Origin: a virus
Reading direction: 5' to 3' (one strand)
Virus record (IMG/VR): IMGVR_UViG_3300046010_002935
Span: 1 to 29,513 of that record
Length of the DNA stretch: 29,513 nucleotides
In this document: piece after piece, positions 7,175-15,654 of the stretch
How the letters are laid out: each line of letters starts with the position of its first letter
Numbering within the stretch: position 1 is the stretch's first letter
Translations under genes and position numbers: made by a program
Notes under the pieces: generated by a model
Told to the model about the DNA's origin: nothing
Database searches by the model: none
What the model saw: only the letters and a program-made list of their open reading frames with translations

Positions 7175-7524
7175 CCAACATCACCCAGGAGATTCCGCGT
7201 GGGGACCGGTGGATCGTCCCGGTATCGGTCACCATCCCTGATGACTCCGCGTTCGACTGGACGGGCGTCCAGGCCAAATGCGAGGTCCGAGACGCATCGG
7301 ACAACACGATCTTCCAGACGCTGACCCCGGCCGCCAATCTGTCGGTTGCTGGCACGGCTACCTTCACGCTTGAGCTTACCGGTGCCCAGACCATCACCCG
7401 GGACATCGGCGACAAGCTGGTTGCCGATCTGGTCATCTGGAGGACGTCGCCAACCTTTGGCCCGCACACCTTGGTCGTCTTCCAACTCAACATCACCCGA
7501 CGGATCACGACGACCACGGCATGA
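7171..7524 (+). CDS. Beta-sandwich structural protein, 117 aa
   Basis: ATG 7171 overlaps the lipoprotein stop by four bases and is preferred to a GTG at 7153 inside that gene. The sequence starts MTNITQEIPRGDRWIVPVSV and alternates Thr/Val-rich strands. It resembles small Ig-like or BppU-N-like domains that act as adaptors in phage baseplates and fibres (RGDxWxxPVxV, then AKCEVRD). There is no signal peptide. It overlaps the next fibre gene by four bases. Adaptor or fibre-attachment is the most likely role, inferred from fold-like pattern and position. Confidence 0.55.
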   Translation: MTNITQEIPRGDRWIVPVSVTIPDDSAFDWTGVQAKCEVRDASDNTIFQTLTPAANLSVAGTATFTLELTGAQTITRDIGDKLVADLVIWRTSPTFGPHTLVVFQLNITRRITTTTA

Positions 7525-8279
7525 GCGACATTGCCATCCAGATCAAGGATCAGGTTTTCCAGATCCAATTCCCGCGGTTTGTGGCTGGGACAACCGGCGC
7601 TGGAAACGTGGCTTGGAATGATGTCACCGGGAAACCGGCGACGTTTCCGCCTTCTGCCCACACCCACCCGATCTCTGAGGTCATCGGGCTCCAGACTAGG
7701 CTGGATGAAGCAGACGGAACCGCGCTCAATCAAGCGGTCATCAAGCAGGTCCGCAAATCGACCGCCGGCACGATTACCAAGGGCCAAGTCGTCTACATCG
7801 TCGGAAGCTCTGGATCCCATCTGACGGTCGAGCTTGCTGATGCCGATTCTGAGGCCACGGCCGCCACGACCATCGGTGTTGCGTTGGAGACCATCACCAA
7901 CACGACCGAAGGTTTCATTATCACCCAGGGCTTCATCGACGGGTTGAGCAACCTTCCGACGGCTACATTTACCGACGGGCAAGCGCTCTGGCTGTCGTCA
8001 ACGGCTGGTGGGTGGACCAACACGCGGCCGACCCAACCGGCGCACGGTGTCTTCCTTGGATGGGTGGTATCGGCCAGCAACGGGGCCTCGGGTCGAGCCT
8101 ACATCAAAGTCATCAACGGCCAGGAACTTGAGGAACTGCACGACGTGCTGATTACCAGCCCGGCAGACAATCAGGTTCTGACCTACGAAGCATCCTCTGG
8201 TCTTTGGAAGAACAAGGCCGCATCCGGTGGTGGAATCACAAACGGCCAGTCCATCGTCAACGCTCTCATTTTCGGCTGA
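7521..8279 (+). CDS. Fibre/decoration protein with H-x-H collar module
   Basis: It has 252 residues. An early segment, NVAWNDVTGKPATFPPSAHT, followed by HPISEVIGLQTRLDE, is the well-known fibre signature W-x-D-V-x-x-K-P-x-x-F-P-P-x-x-H-x-H. The middle (about 78-205) contains KSTAGTITKGQVVYIVGSSG and ADADSEATAATTIGVALETI, a module repeated in many phage head or tail decoration proteins. A third part (NGQELEELHDVLITSPADNQ, then YEASSGLWKN) is the usual C-terminal repeat. It is a surface protein of the virion. Whether it sits on the head or the tail cannot be decided from sequence. Confidence 0.7.
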   Translation: MSDIAIQIKDQVFQIQFPRFVAGTTGAGNVAWNDVTGKPATFPPSAHTHPISEVIGLQTRLDEADGTALNQAVIKQVRKSTAGTITKGQVVYIVGSSGSHLTVELADADSEATAATTIGVALETITNTTEGFIITQGFIDGLSNLPTATFTDGQALWLSSTAGGWTNTRPTQPAHGVFLGWVVSASNGASGRAYIKVINGQELEELHDVLITSPADNQVLTYEASSGLWKNKAASGGGITNGQSIVNALIFG

Positions 8280-8282
8280 TCC

Positions 8283-10355
8283 ATGAAGCAATTCATCGCC
8301 CCTTCATACACGTTCACCCCTGGAGCGTCTGGCGTCGGCACCGTGAACCTGTCGGGCATCTCCGGGTTCAACATCAAGTACTTGGTCGCTGTCATCAACC
8401 AGACCCGCGGCGTTGTCATCTACAGCACCGGTGACACTGCGACCCGATACACAAATCTGTCGGGCACGACGTTGACGCTGAACGTGGACACGTCCACGCA
8501 CAACAGCGGCGACGTTCTCCAAGTCATCTACGAGGTGACCTCGACGGATCCGCTGACCGACACGCAGCTTCGAGCGTCGGCGGTTCCTGTCAGCGGCACG
8601 TTCTTCCAAGCCACGCAGCCGGTATCCGCCGCATCGCTTCCGCTGCCTTCCGGCGCCGCGACAGAGACAACGCTGTCATCCATCGACGGAAAGCTTGGAT
8701 CATTGGGCCAAAAGACCATGGCCAACTCGGCTCCGGTGGTCATCGCATCCGACCAGTCGGCCATTCCGATCACCGGCAGCATCACCGCATCCAACCCGTC
8801 TGTTGGGACGACTGGATCAGCGGTCCCTGCATCCGGTACGCTGATCGGCGGCACCGACGGAACCAACCTTCGCGGCATCAAGACCGATGCGAGCGGTGAG
8901 CTTCAGGTCGATGTTCTGTCGAGCGCCCTCCCCGCCGGCGCTGCCACGTCTGCCAATCAAGCGCCGCTGACGACTACCCACCCGCTTCCGAACGCAAGCG
9001 GTGCGATTGTCCGCCAAGCGCCCGCCGAAATCTGGTCGGTTGGATTTGCTGCCGTCGGATCTTCCCTATTGGCAACAGAGCTTACCCAACGCCGCCTCGG
9101 CACTGGAGTCGGTGTTTCCCAGAGCGCTTCAAACCTGGTTCTGACCAGCGGCACGACTGCGAACTCCGAGTATCTTGCCCGCAGCGTCCAATCCTTCCGC
9201 GGTGCGCTGACCGCTCGCCACAAGACGATCCTGTCGCAACGCATCGCCAACAACAACTTCGCGGTCATGCTGGCCGACAGGATTGGCGAGGGGTTGTCCT
9301 GCACAATCAACAGCGCAACGAGCATCACCGTCACGCTGACCGCTCACGGCTTCACGTCCGAAAACGTCGGCCAGTCCATGATGGTGGGCGCGATCAACGG
9401 CGCGAATGGCGTCCCAGGACGCTATGCCATCGCTTCGATCCCCAGCGTTGACACGATCAACTTCACCGTCGCTGGTTGGCCTGCTTCCGGTTCCTGCACG
9501 GTGGATCTTTTTGGCTGGAACTACCTGTGGACGCAGTACACGGGTACAACGGCCACGGCGGCAAACGTGGACGCGCAGCGCAGGGGCTGGAATAGCGGTG
9601 TTACCGCTGCCACGATCAACACCACGGCCTCTCCAGGCCACGTCATGCAGACCTATGCAGACGGTCGCAACGTCAACTGGGCTGACTCGCTGGTCGCCAG
9701 TTCTACGGCCCCAACGGTCACAACTCGCGGAAGCCGCATTGAAAACCTCCCCGACGACGACACGGAGCTTTACCTTTACCTGTGGCTCTGGAATGGCACC
9801 ACGAATCCAGCCAGCACGACGACTTGGACGATTGGGTTTCTGGCCGTCGAGGACAACGCAAACGTTCCCGCTTACATCGCTGGCATTCGACCCACCGGAC
9901 AACAGGCTGCTTTGCCTGTACAAATCCAGGGAACGGTCACGACCACTTTCACGCAACCCGCCTTAGTCGCTGGCACTGCCGCCATCGGTGACGTTGGCCA
10001 GCAATATCGCGCCAACGCGACGGGGGCAGCATCTGGAACCCACCTTGTTTCTGCCAATACGACCAACGCCACCGTGGTCAAGGGTTCTGCCGGCCGTGTC
10101 CTTGGTTGGTTCTTCATCAACACCAACGCCGCCATCCGGTACGTCAAGCTGCACAACCAGACAACGACACCGACGGCTGGCACCGGCGTCGTCCGCACCA
10201 TCGGGATTCCTTCCAACGGCGTGGCCAGCTTCACGCTTGAAGGCGGCATCGCATTTTCCACTGGAATCGCGCTCACGACCGTCACCGGAGCCGCAGACGC
10301 GGACAACACAGCTGTCGGTCTCAACGACATCATTGGCGACATTTTCTTCGCATGA
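8283..10355 (+). CDS. Large fibre/virion surface protein, 690 aa
   Basis: Residues 1-90 form a compact beta domain (FIAPSYTFTPGASGVGTVNL). They are followed by a long linker of a kind shared by many environmental phages: TDTQLRASAVPVSGTFFQAT, then PVSAASLPLPSGAATETTL and LGQKTMANSAPVVIASDQS. Residues about 230-530 are a beta-rich body (TLTAHGFTSENVGQSMMVGA, AQRRGWNSGVTAATIN). The last 140 form a beta tip (RVLGWFFINTNAAIRYVKLH, then GIAFSTGIAL). Modular linkers of this kind carry interchangeable receptor- or surface-binding ends. The gene follows the 252-residue fibre by three bases and overlaps the next ATG. It is probably a fibre or head fibre, with the binding target unknown. Confidence 0.68.
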   Translation: MKQFIAPSYTFTPGASGVGTVNLSGISGFNIKYLVAVINQTRGVVIYSTGDTATRYTNLSGTTLTLNVDTSTHNSGDVLQVIYEVTSTDPLTDTQLRASAVPVSGTFFQATQPVSAASLPLPSGAATETTLSSIDGKLGSLGQKTMANSAPVVIASDQSAIPITGSITASNPSVGTTGSAVPASGTLIGGTDGTNLRGIKTDASGELQVDVLSSALPAGAATSANQAPLTTTHPLPNASGAIVRQAPAEIWSVGFAAVGSSLLATELTQRRLGTGVGVSQSASNLVLTSGTTANSEYLARSVQSFRGALTARHKTILSQRIANNNFAVMLADRIGEGLSCTINSATSITVTLTAHGFTSENVGQSMMVGAINGANGVPGRYAIASIPSVDTINFTVAGWPASGSCTVDLFGWNYLWTQYTGTTATAANVDAQRRGWNSGVTAATINTTASPGHVMQTYADGRNVNWADSLVASSTAPTVTTRGSRIENLPDDDTELYLYLWLWNGTTNPASTTTWTIGFLAVEDNANVPAYIAGIRPTGQQAALPVQIQGTVTTTFTQPALVAGTAAIGDVGQQYRANATGAASGTHLVSANTTNATVVKGSAGRVLGWFFINTNAAIRYVKLHNQTTTPTAGTGVVRTIGIPSNGVASFTLEGGIAFSTGIALTTVTGAADADNTAVGLNDIIGDIFFA

Positions 10356-10528
10356 AGATCAAGGCCCTGTTCACCATCTACATCGACGGAAAAATGGTGC
10401 TGGCCGGTCAATCGGCCATTGTCGATGACGTGACCGGAAACAACCTGATCGCCGAAGGGATGGCGGTCCTGCTTTCTGAGGATGAACGGGGCGGGTTTGC
10501 CGTTCCGATGGAAACCGACCCGGAATGA
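10352..10528 (+). CDS. 58-aa hypothetical protein before the connector genes
   Basis: It begins at ATG 10352 inside the stop of the large fibre (ATGA overlap) and ends at TGA 10526, itself overlapping the next ATG. The sequence (MKIKALFTIYIDGKMVLAGQ...) is a small beta-rich protein with an acidic end (METDPE). I do not recognise it. Overlap at both ends and matching codon use argue that it is a real gene, co-translated with its neighbours. A role as fibre-assembly helper or small head protein is possible but unsupported. Confidence 0.55.
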   Translation: MKIKALFTIYIDGKMVLAGQSAIVDDVTGNNLIAEGMAVLLSEDERGGFAVPMETDPE

Positions 10529-10902
10529 CCACCATCGGCACCAGTCTGCAACAGGGCATGGATACGCTTTCCCGCGTCCTGGGTGGTCCTACGTTCATCT
10601 GGCGCGGCACAACGGTTTCCTGCATTCCTGCGACCATCTCAGACGCCAACAGCGTCATCCCAGGCGGGTTTCAGCCCGACATCCAGACGCGCATCCTGGT
10701 GAAGGTCCAAGACTGGGCCGCCGCCGACTCATCCATCATCATTGTCGATGACACGCCGTTCACGGTCGAGGAGTCCGAGACGCCGAGGCCGATCATCGGG
10801 CGCACGCTGACCTATCTCGGGAAGTCCTACCGTATCGTCTCGGCCAAGACCGACCCGAGCGGAGCATTCTACCGTGTCGATCTGGCCAGCCCGAGGAAAT
10901 GA
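10525..10902 (+). CDS. Head-tail connector/adaptor protein, FII-like
   Basis: It has 125 residues and overlaps both neighbours by four bases. The C-terminal third (TLTYLGKSYRIVSAKTDPSG, then YRVDLASP) has the strand pattern typical of small head-closure or head-tail joining proteins such as lambda FII and its relatives, which cap the portal and receive the tail. The N-terminus (TSLQQGMDTLSRVLGGPTFI) is helical. Position at the start of the neck/tail genes supports this. Similarity is at the level of pattern and gene order. Confidence 0.55.
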   Translation: MTTIGTSLQQGMDTLSRVLGGPTFIWRGTTVSCIPATISDANSVIPGGFQPDIQTRILVKVQDWAAADSSIIIVDDTPFTVEESETPRPIIGRTLTYLGKSYRIVSAKTDPSGAFYRVDLASPRK

Positions 10903-11696
10903 GGCCCGTTGTCAACATCACGGTCGATTCCTCGAGGTTTGACACCGCGCTGAAGCAGTACCTTCTGACGACAAGCCGGGATCTGGACAAGGCTGTCAAC
11001 GCCCGGATGTTTTTCCTGATGGTCCGCCTGTTCGTCTTGGTCCCACCCCGCAGCCCAGCGGCAGAGCGGGCGCGCATCGGTGAGTATCTGTCCAGGCCGA
11101 TTGGCGACATCAACCGAGTCTCCAGGAAAACCGGCAAGCGAGTCGGCAAGAGCCGCCTGCTGCGCCGGGTCCACTTGATCGCGCAGGCACGGGAGCGCAA
11201 GGCGGGCAATCGCGGTCTCTACGGCGAGCGGATGAAGGACGCCGCATCGTCTCTCTACCGCAAGGCCATCGGGTCGGTTGGTTACCTGCGCTCCGGCGTG
11301 GTCAAGGCCATCCGAGTCTTCAACAAGGGTTTCAGCCAGTTTGCAAAGCCGAAGTGGCGGCCGCTGGTCAAGCCGTCTGGCTACAAACCGCCCGCCAAGC
11401 CGAACGCTGCATTGGTGTCGCTGGCCAACCAGTACGGCCTGCCCGAGGAGAACGTCGCCGTCCACAAGGGCACCAAGGCGAAAGGCTACCAAGCGGTGCC
11501 CGGGTGGAACCCGACTGCCTCGGTCCTGATGCAGACCGGCATTGCTGACAACCAGCTTGGAAGGGTCAAGTCGATCTACGACACGGCCATGCAAAAAGCC
11601 TACGACGACGAACTGGCCGAGCTTCAGGCACACATGACCGACGCACTGCTTGCCAATGGGAAGGTGCTGGTGGATAACGGAATCGACATCCGATGA
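10899..11696 (+). CDS. Neck/minor tail protein (gpZ- or gp10-like position)
   Basis: It has 265 residues and overlaps the genes on both sides. The start (VNITVDSSRFDTALKQYLLT) is like the N-terminal strand and helix of tail-completion proteins of the lambda gpZ/HK97 gp10 kind. These are followed by long basic helices (RVSRKTGKRVGKSRLLRRVH) and an Arg/Lys-rich middle. Between the connector and the tail terminator this is the expected protein for joining tail to head. A two-in-one VPPRSPAAERARIGEYLSRP region may be a flexible loop. Assignment rests mostly on order. Confidence 0.5.
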   Translation: MRPVVNITVDSSRFDTALKQYLLTTSRDLDKAVNARMFFLMVRLFVLVPPRSPAAERARIGEYLSRPIGDINRVSRKTGKRVGKSRLLRRVHLIAQARERKAGNRGLYGERMKDAASSLYRKAIGSVGYLRSGVVKAIRVFNKGFSQFAKPKWRPLVKPSGYKPPAKPNAALVSLANQYGLPEENVAVHKGTKAKGYQAVPGWNPTASVLMQTGIADNQLGRVKSIYDTAMQKAYDDELAELQAHMTDALLANGKVLVDNGIDIR

Positions 11697-12247
11697 ATGC
11701 CGTCGCGCTGAGAGCCGAACAAGCCGTTGCCGATTACCTCGGCGGCGCTGTCTGGCCGTCTGACGGGTTCGTCCTACTGGAGAGCGGCGACAAGCTGCTG
11801 CTCGAAAGCGGGTCGTCGATCATCTACGGCATCGGCCTCGGGGCCCCATCGGTGCTGACATCGTTCTCTCACGGTGAGTTTGAGGACGAAGACGAACAGG
11901 ACACCATGCCGGTGTTCCCGCGCATCGTCGTCATGTCCACCAATGCTGCCCCGGTGCAGCGGTTCGACGTCACCTGCGAGGTTGGCATGACCTGCGAAAT
12001 GCAGGTTTCGGCCGACGACACCACGACCGTGGAACTCATGGAAATCATGCACCGGTTCGACTCGCTGCTGGCCGACCTGCTGGCCGATTCTCCGGGTCCG
12101 TCGGTGCTGGACGCCACGGCTGACAACGAGTTTGGACCGTTCACCGCGCAGTTCTGCACGCCGCTGGATTTCGGGCAGTCTAGCGTCCAGAATCGGTCCA
12201 GGACGTTCCAGCGGTCATTCACCCTTTTCTGTTCCGCAACCACCTAA
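11693..12247 (+). CDS. Tail terminator-like protein with inserted L-L-E-S-G repeat
   Basis: It has 184 residues from ATG 11693. Its place just before the tail tube gene and the alternating strand pattern (FPRIVVMS, RFDVTCEVGMTCEMQV, RSFTLFC) fit a gpU-like tail terminator, which caps the finished tail tube. Residues about 27-44 (LLESGDKLLLESGSSI) are unusual. They form a doubled L-L-E-S-G motif that looks inserted near the N-terminus and resembles the tail of the 51-residue protein at 4696. An acidic loop (FEDEDEQDT) follows. The function is moderately likely and the insertion is unexplained. Confidence 0.5.
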   Translation: MNAVALRAEQAVADYLGGAVWPSDGFVLLESGDKLLLESGSSIIYGIGLGAPSVLTSFSHGEFEDEDEQDTMPVFPRIVVMSTNAAPVQRFDVTCEVGMTCEMQVSADDTTTVELMEIMHRFDSLLADLLADSPGPSVLDATADNEFGPFTAQFCTPLDFGQSSVQNRSRTFQRSFTLFCSATT

Positions 12248-12259
12248 CCAATACCCACC

Positions 12260-12754
12260 ATGGCAAACACGCAGGGCAACAAGTACCTTTTTGGATCACC
12301 GGCAACGCTGACGATGTATGATGCCGCAGGTTCTCTCATCGTCACTGGGTACATTTCCCCAGACATCGAAAACTACGACATCACCCACGAATGCGACACC
12401 GAGGAAGTCCGCAACTCCAACGGCGAGGTCGTTGGTCATCTCGCTTACAACAACCGGCTGACGTTGACGGTCAATTTCATTCCTGTTGGAACCAGCCCGA
12501 CGGAGGCAACCGCGTTGAATCAGCGGCTTTGGGGATGCTCGCTTCCGACCGGAAACGGCACTGTCATTATTTCTGGCGCTCCAATCATCAATGTTGGTGG
12601 TTATACGGACGCCATCAACGCGCCAACCGGCAATCGCTGGATCTACGGTGGCGGTGGGTCGATCAAGACGACCGCGACCGGAAAGGCTACCGGCACGATC
12701 ACGCTGAAGCGGTTCACGAACCTGTCCGCCACTGGCGCTGCCACCAACGTGTGA
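12260..12754 (+). CDS. Major tail tube protein
   Basis: It has 164 residues and follows an A/C-rich leader (CTAACCAATACCCACC) without an SD. Beta-rich sequence with YDITHECDTEEVRNSNGEVV and NRLTLTVNFIPVGTSPTEAT fits the beta-sandwich tube subunit that polymerises around the tape measure. The C-terminus is GKATGTITLKRFTNLSATGA. Size, composition and its place ahead of the chaperone-position gene and tape measure all agree. This should be one of the most abundant proteins of the particle, which makes the absence of an SD noteworthy. Confidence 0.7.
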   Translation: MANTQGNKYLFGSPATLTMYDAAGSLIVTGYISPDIENYDITHECDTEEVRNSNGEVVGHLAYNNRLTLTVNFIPVGTSPTEATALNQRLWGCSLPTGNGTVIISGAPIINVGGYTDAINAPTGNRWIYGGGGSIKTTATGKATGTITLKRFTNLSATGAATNV

Positions 12755-13311
12755 CCAGTCTGGCTGACATCCTGACGGCGACGGCGCAACCCTGCCCGAT
12801 GGTAATGGGGTTGCGTCTGGTTCCGTATTCCGTGGGGCATTCACTGATGCTCCACCGCATGGGATCGCCGCTTGTCATCGGTGGCGAGGTGTCGCGGGCG
12901 GACCTCATGCAGGGCGTGCTGGTCTGCTCCGAGCCGATCAAGGAGACGCTGAAGACACTGCGCTCGCCGTTCCGCGGCATCATTCTCTGTCTGTGGACGC
13001 GCAAGACCATAGGGCTGTCGTTCGAGGTCGAGTTCGAGAAGTGGAACAACTGGATGGCCAGCCAATCGACGGCACCTGAGATTCTGACCAAGCCCGGCGC
13101 CAAACGGGCGCTGGCCATGCCGTGGCCCGAAAGGATGCTCGCCTGCTGTCTTGACCTCGGTCTCACCGAGGACACGGTTCTGTCGATGCCGATAGGTGAC
13201 GCGGAGCGCCTCGTTCTCGCCAGGGCAGAAACTCACGGCGACGTTGAACTTTGGAGCCCGAAGGACGAAGCTCTGTGGCGTTGGGCGCAGCAACAGGCGG
13301 CCAACAACTAA
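12751..13311 (+). CDS. Tail assembly chaperone-position protein
   Basis: GTG 12751 overlaps the tube stop (GTGTGA) and gives 186 residues. The open frame extends far upstream but only as an out-of-frame shadow of the tube gene. The protein is helical with several Cys and Trp residues (RMLACCLDLGLTEDTV, ALWRWAQQQAANN). Its place between tube and tape measure is that of lambda gpG-type chaperones, which coat the tape measure during assembly. No second overlapping frame or slippery site is visible before the tape measure start, so the usual programmed frameshift product is probably absent. Assignment is by position only. Confidence 0.45.
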   Translation: MTSLADILTATAQPCPMVMGLRLVPYSVGHSLMLHRMGSPLVIGGEVSRADLMQGVLVCSEPIKETLKTLRSPFRGIILCLWTRKTIGLSFEVEFEKWNNWMASQSTAPEILTKPGAKRALAMPWPERMLACCLDLGLTEDTVLSMPIGDAERLVLARAETHGDVELWSPKDEALWRWAQQQAANN

Positions 13312-13315
13312 CCCC

Positions 13316-14413
13316 ATGGCGATCTTCTCACTTCTGGCAAAGCTCGGGTTTGACGGCACCGCATTTGAAACTGGGGCCAAGCGGGCAACGTCTCTAGCCA
13401 AGGGCATCGGCCGGGAAATCAACTCGACCTTGGCAAGCGTCTTCACCGTGGACAAGCTGGCCCAGTTTGGCATGGAGGCCATCGACGCCGCGGGCAAGAT
13501 CAACGACCTCTCAACCCAGCTTGGTGTGACGGCCGAGTTTCTCCAAGAGATGAAGTTCGCCGCCGAGATGTCAGGCGGCAGCCTCGAAGGCGTTTCCGGT
13601 GCGCTGGAAAAGATTGCTGTCGCCAGAACCAAGGCGCTGCAAGGCAATCAGGGCCTCATCGCCGCTTTCGAGCGCTTTGGCGTTACTGCCGAGGAACTGA
13701 AGACCGCCAAGCTGGAGGACATCTTCCTGAAGATCGGCCGGGCATTTGAGGGCGTGGCCAATCCCCAACAACTGCTTGAACCGTTCCGAGAACTGGCAGG
13801 CCGTGGTGCCGGAGCTCTGATCCCAGCCATGGTCGAGGGGTTGGCCGAGGCATCGCAACAGGCCCGAAACATGGGGATGGTGATGTCGAACGAGGTCATC
13901 ACGACGCTGGACGAGGCCAACGACCGGGTGGACATGATGAAGAAAACGATGACCGCCGGGATGGGGTCATTGATCGCCAACATTCTTTCACCGATTGCAA
14001 AGGCTTTTGAAGCCTTCGGCGCTGGATTGCAAGGAGTCATCAACGAGTCGATTCAACAGGGCTTTCGGTTGGCAAATCCGATTACTACGATGATGAACCA
14101 AATCGACACATTCGCCCAGTCGTACCGGTCTTCAATCGAAGAACAAGATGCCGAGATGCAGGCCAGAAGGGAGGCACGCGAAAAGAGAGCGGAGCTTATG
14201 CGAAAGGCAACATTCGATTCAAGGGCAGCCGAAAAAATCGTTTCTAGCGTGGCCGTTTCCGCCGCTTCATCAGACGCATTGGCTCGCACCGGTGGCTTCA
14301 CCGCTTTCCAGTCAAACCTCGACAAATATTTTGGTGCCGTCAGAACACAGGCTATGGATCTCCGCGACATCGCACGCAACACTCAGCGCACGGCTGAAGC
14401 CGTCGAGGAATAA
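13316..14413 (+). CDS. Tape measure protein, short
   Basis: ATG 13316 follows the leader AACTAACCCC and is chosen over upstream frame starts that lie within the chaperone gene. The product has 365 residues. The N-terminus MAIFSLLAKLGFDGTAFETG and then KINDLSTQLGVTAEFLQEMK, FAAEMSGGSLEGV and FRELAGRGAGALIPAMVEGL are typical of tape measure proteins of phages with non-contractile tails. Hydrophobic stretches occur at about 220-245, then a charged coiled-coil region (EQDAEMQARREAREKRAELM). Tape length sets tail length. At about 1.5 angstrom per residue this predicts a tail near 55 nm, which is short. No lysozyme-like domain is seen. Confidence 0.75.
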   Translation: MAIFSLLAKLGFDGTAFETGAKRATSLAKGIGREINSTLASVFTVDKLAQFGMEAIDAAGKINDLSTQLGVTAEFLQEMKFAAEMSGGSLEGVSGALEKIAVARTKALQGNQGLIAAFERFGVTAEELKTAKLEDIFLKIGRAFEGVANPQQLLEPFRELAGRGAGALIPAMVEGLAEASQQARNMGMVMSNEVITTLDEANDRVDMMKKTMTAGMGSLIANILSPIAKAFEAFGAGLQGVINESIQQGFRLANPITTMMNQIDTFAQSYRSSIEEQDAEMQARREAREKRAELMRKATFDSRAAEKIVSSVAVSAASSDALARTGGFTAFQSNLDKYFGAVRTQAMDLRDIARNTQRTAEAVEE

Positions 14414-15243
14414 TGGCGAACATCCAAGGCATCCCAAACCCGACCGCACTCGAATACATCGAGGTTGCACGGTCATACGACAACAACGGCACAGGCCGCG
14501 TCGTCCAACTGACGTTTCGCGGGTCCAAGGACGCCCTCCGCATCGCCTCGGCACAATGGGTGGCCATCGGTGCAAAATACACCATCCGTGAAGATGGTCC
14601 ATACTCGGAGGCCACCGTCACCATCGGTGGCAACAGCTTTGACCCAGGAACACCCATCGACCAACAGTCGGCGCCTTTGGTTGGTGAGGTCGCCGACATC
14701 CGCTACGAGTTCCGCACCGATTATGTCGAAGTGTCACTTTTCGCATTGCCAGCTGTTGCTCGCGAGGCTTCGACCGTCAGCAATCCAAGCACATACAGGT
14801 TTTTAATCGAGACGGCGGCCAAAAGGGGTGAACCGCTGCCATCTCCTCCCGAAAGCAACATTTCGACGTTTCCGATGGCTCAACGGGTGTGGGCAAAACT
14901 GTCTAGAGGCGAGGAATCGTTTCCTGTTGCTCGAATCGGTCTAACCCGCATTGCCACCTGGTCGGGCAACCTCTCCCTTCCGCAGATTCCACAAGGCATC
15001 CCGCCGGTGTATTATCCGGTTTCGTTTGGGATTGCATGGCAGCTACCGAACAGCGTGTTGCAAATGCTTCCCGCTGTTCCTGTGGATCCGGCCACCGGAC
15101 AAGTCCAAGCCCCGCCTGGGACCGCTTGGGGCTGGAAGCAAACCAACTATTCCACCAACCTCATCACCAAAACAAACCAGGTCGAGCAGGTCATCTCCTG
15201 GACGTTTGCGCCTTACGACTTGGACATCTACCCGTTCTTCTAA
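14413..15243 (+). CDS. Tail protein after the tape measure, distal-tail-like
   Basis: It has 276 residues, and its ATG shares a base with the tape measure stop. The protein is mixed beta (VVQLTFRGSKDALRIASAQW, AKYTIREDGPYSEATVTIGG) with a Pro-rich end (VPVDPATGQVQAPPGTAWGW). Its slot after the tape measure suggests a distal tail or baseplate ring component. I do not recognise the family and no enzymatic motif is visible. The end FAPYDLDIYPFF is unusually aromatic. Confidence 0.5.
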   Translation: MANIQGIPNPTALEYIEVARSYDNNGTGRVVQLTFRGSKDALRIASAQWVAIGAKYTIREDGPYSEATVTIGGNSFDPGTPIDQQSAPLVGEVADIRYEFRTDYVEVSLFALPAVAREASTVSNPSTYRFLIETAAKRGEPLPSPPESNISTFPMAQRVWAKLSRGEESFPVARIGLTRIATWSGNLSLPQIPQGIPPVYYPVSFGIAWQLPNSVLQMLPAVPVDPATGQVQAPPGTAWGWKQTNYSTNLITKTNQVEQVISWTFAPYDLDIYPFF

Positions 15244-15267
15244 CAACCAACCCAACACCCACATCTC

Positions 15268-15642
15268 ATGGCAGACGAAATCCAAATGACGGCCCGGCTC
15301 TACGCATCGAAGAACGGTGCCTACCTGCCGTCGGTCACCTACACCAAGAGCGCCACCATGGTCGGCACCGACATGGGCAGCCAGACGCAATCCATCGGCA
15401 CCGGCGCGTCCGAAATCCTCGACGTGCCCGTGGATGTGACTAGCCCCTACAAGGTGCTCATCACCAACCTCGACAACTCCAACTACGTCGAGCTTTCCTT
15501 CACTTCGGGTTTCGCCGCGGGCGCTGGCACGATGCGTCTTCCGCCCGGCGAGACCATGCTGATCCCGTACATCAACACGAACCTGTACCTGATCGCCAAC
15601 ACGTCGGCCTGCACGATCCAGGCTACCTTCTGCGAGATCTGA
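15268..15642 (+). CDS. Small tail protein A of a tandem paralogous pair
   Basis: It has 124 residues and follows a 24-base A/C-rich leader (AACCAACCCAACACCCACA) with no SD. It starts MADEIQMTARLYASKNGA and ends TCTIQATFCEI. It shares the pattern MAxEIxMxARLYAxKxGA, then DMGxQTQ, LDxPxD, PYKxL, NLD, PPG and CEI with the next gene over its whole length, so the two arose by duplication. It is beta-rich, with no signal or membrane segment. It may form a ring or decoration at the tail tip. The family is not recognised. Confidence 0.62.
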   Translation: MADEIQMTARLYASKNGAYLPSVTYTKSATMVGTDMGSQTQSIGTGASEILDVPVDVTSPYKVLITNLDNSNYVELSFTSGFAAGAGTMRLPPGETMLIPYINTNLYLIANTSACTIQATFCEI

Positions 15643-15654
15643 TTCACACCCGCC

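Noticed and set aside
12751-13320. Programmed frameshift making a gpG-gpT type fusion
   Set aside because: No X-XXY-YYZ slippery heptamer seen near the end and no second frame between this gene and the tape measure start.
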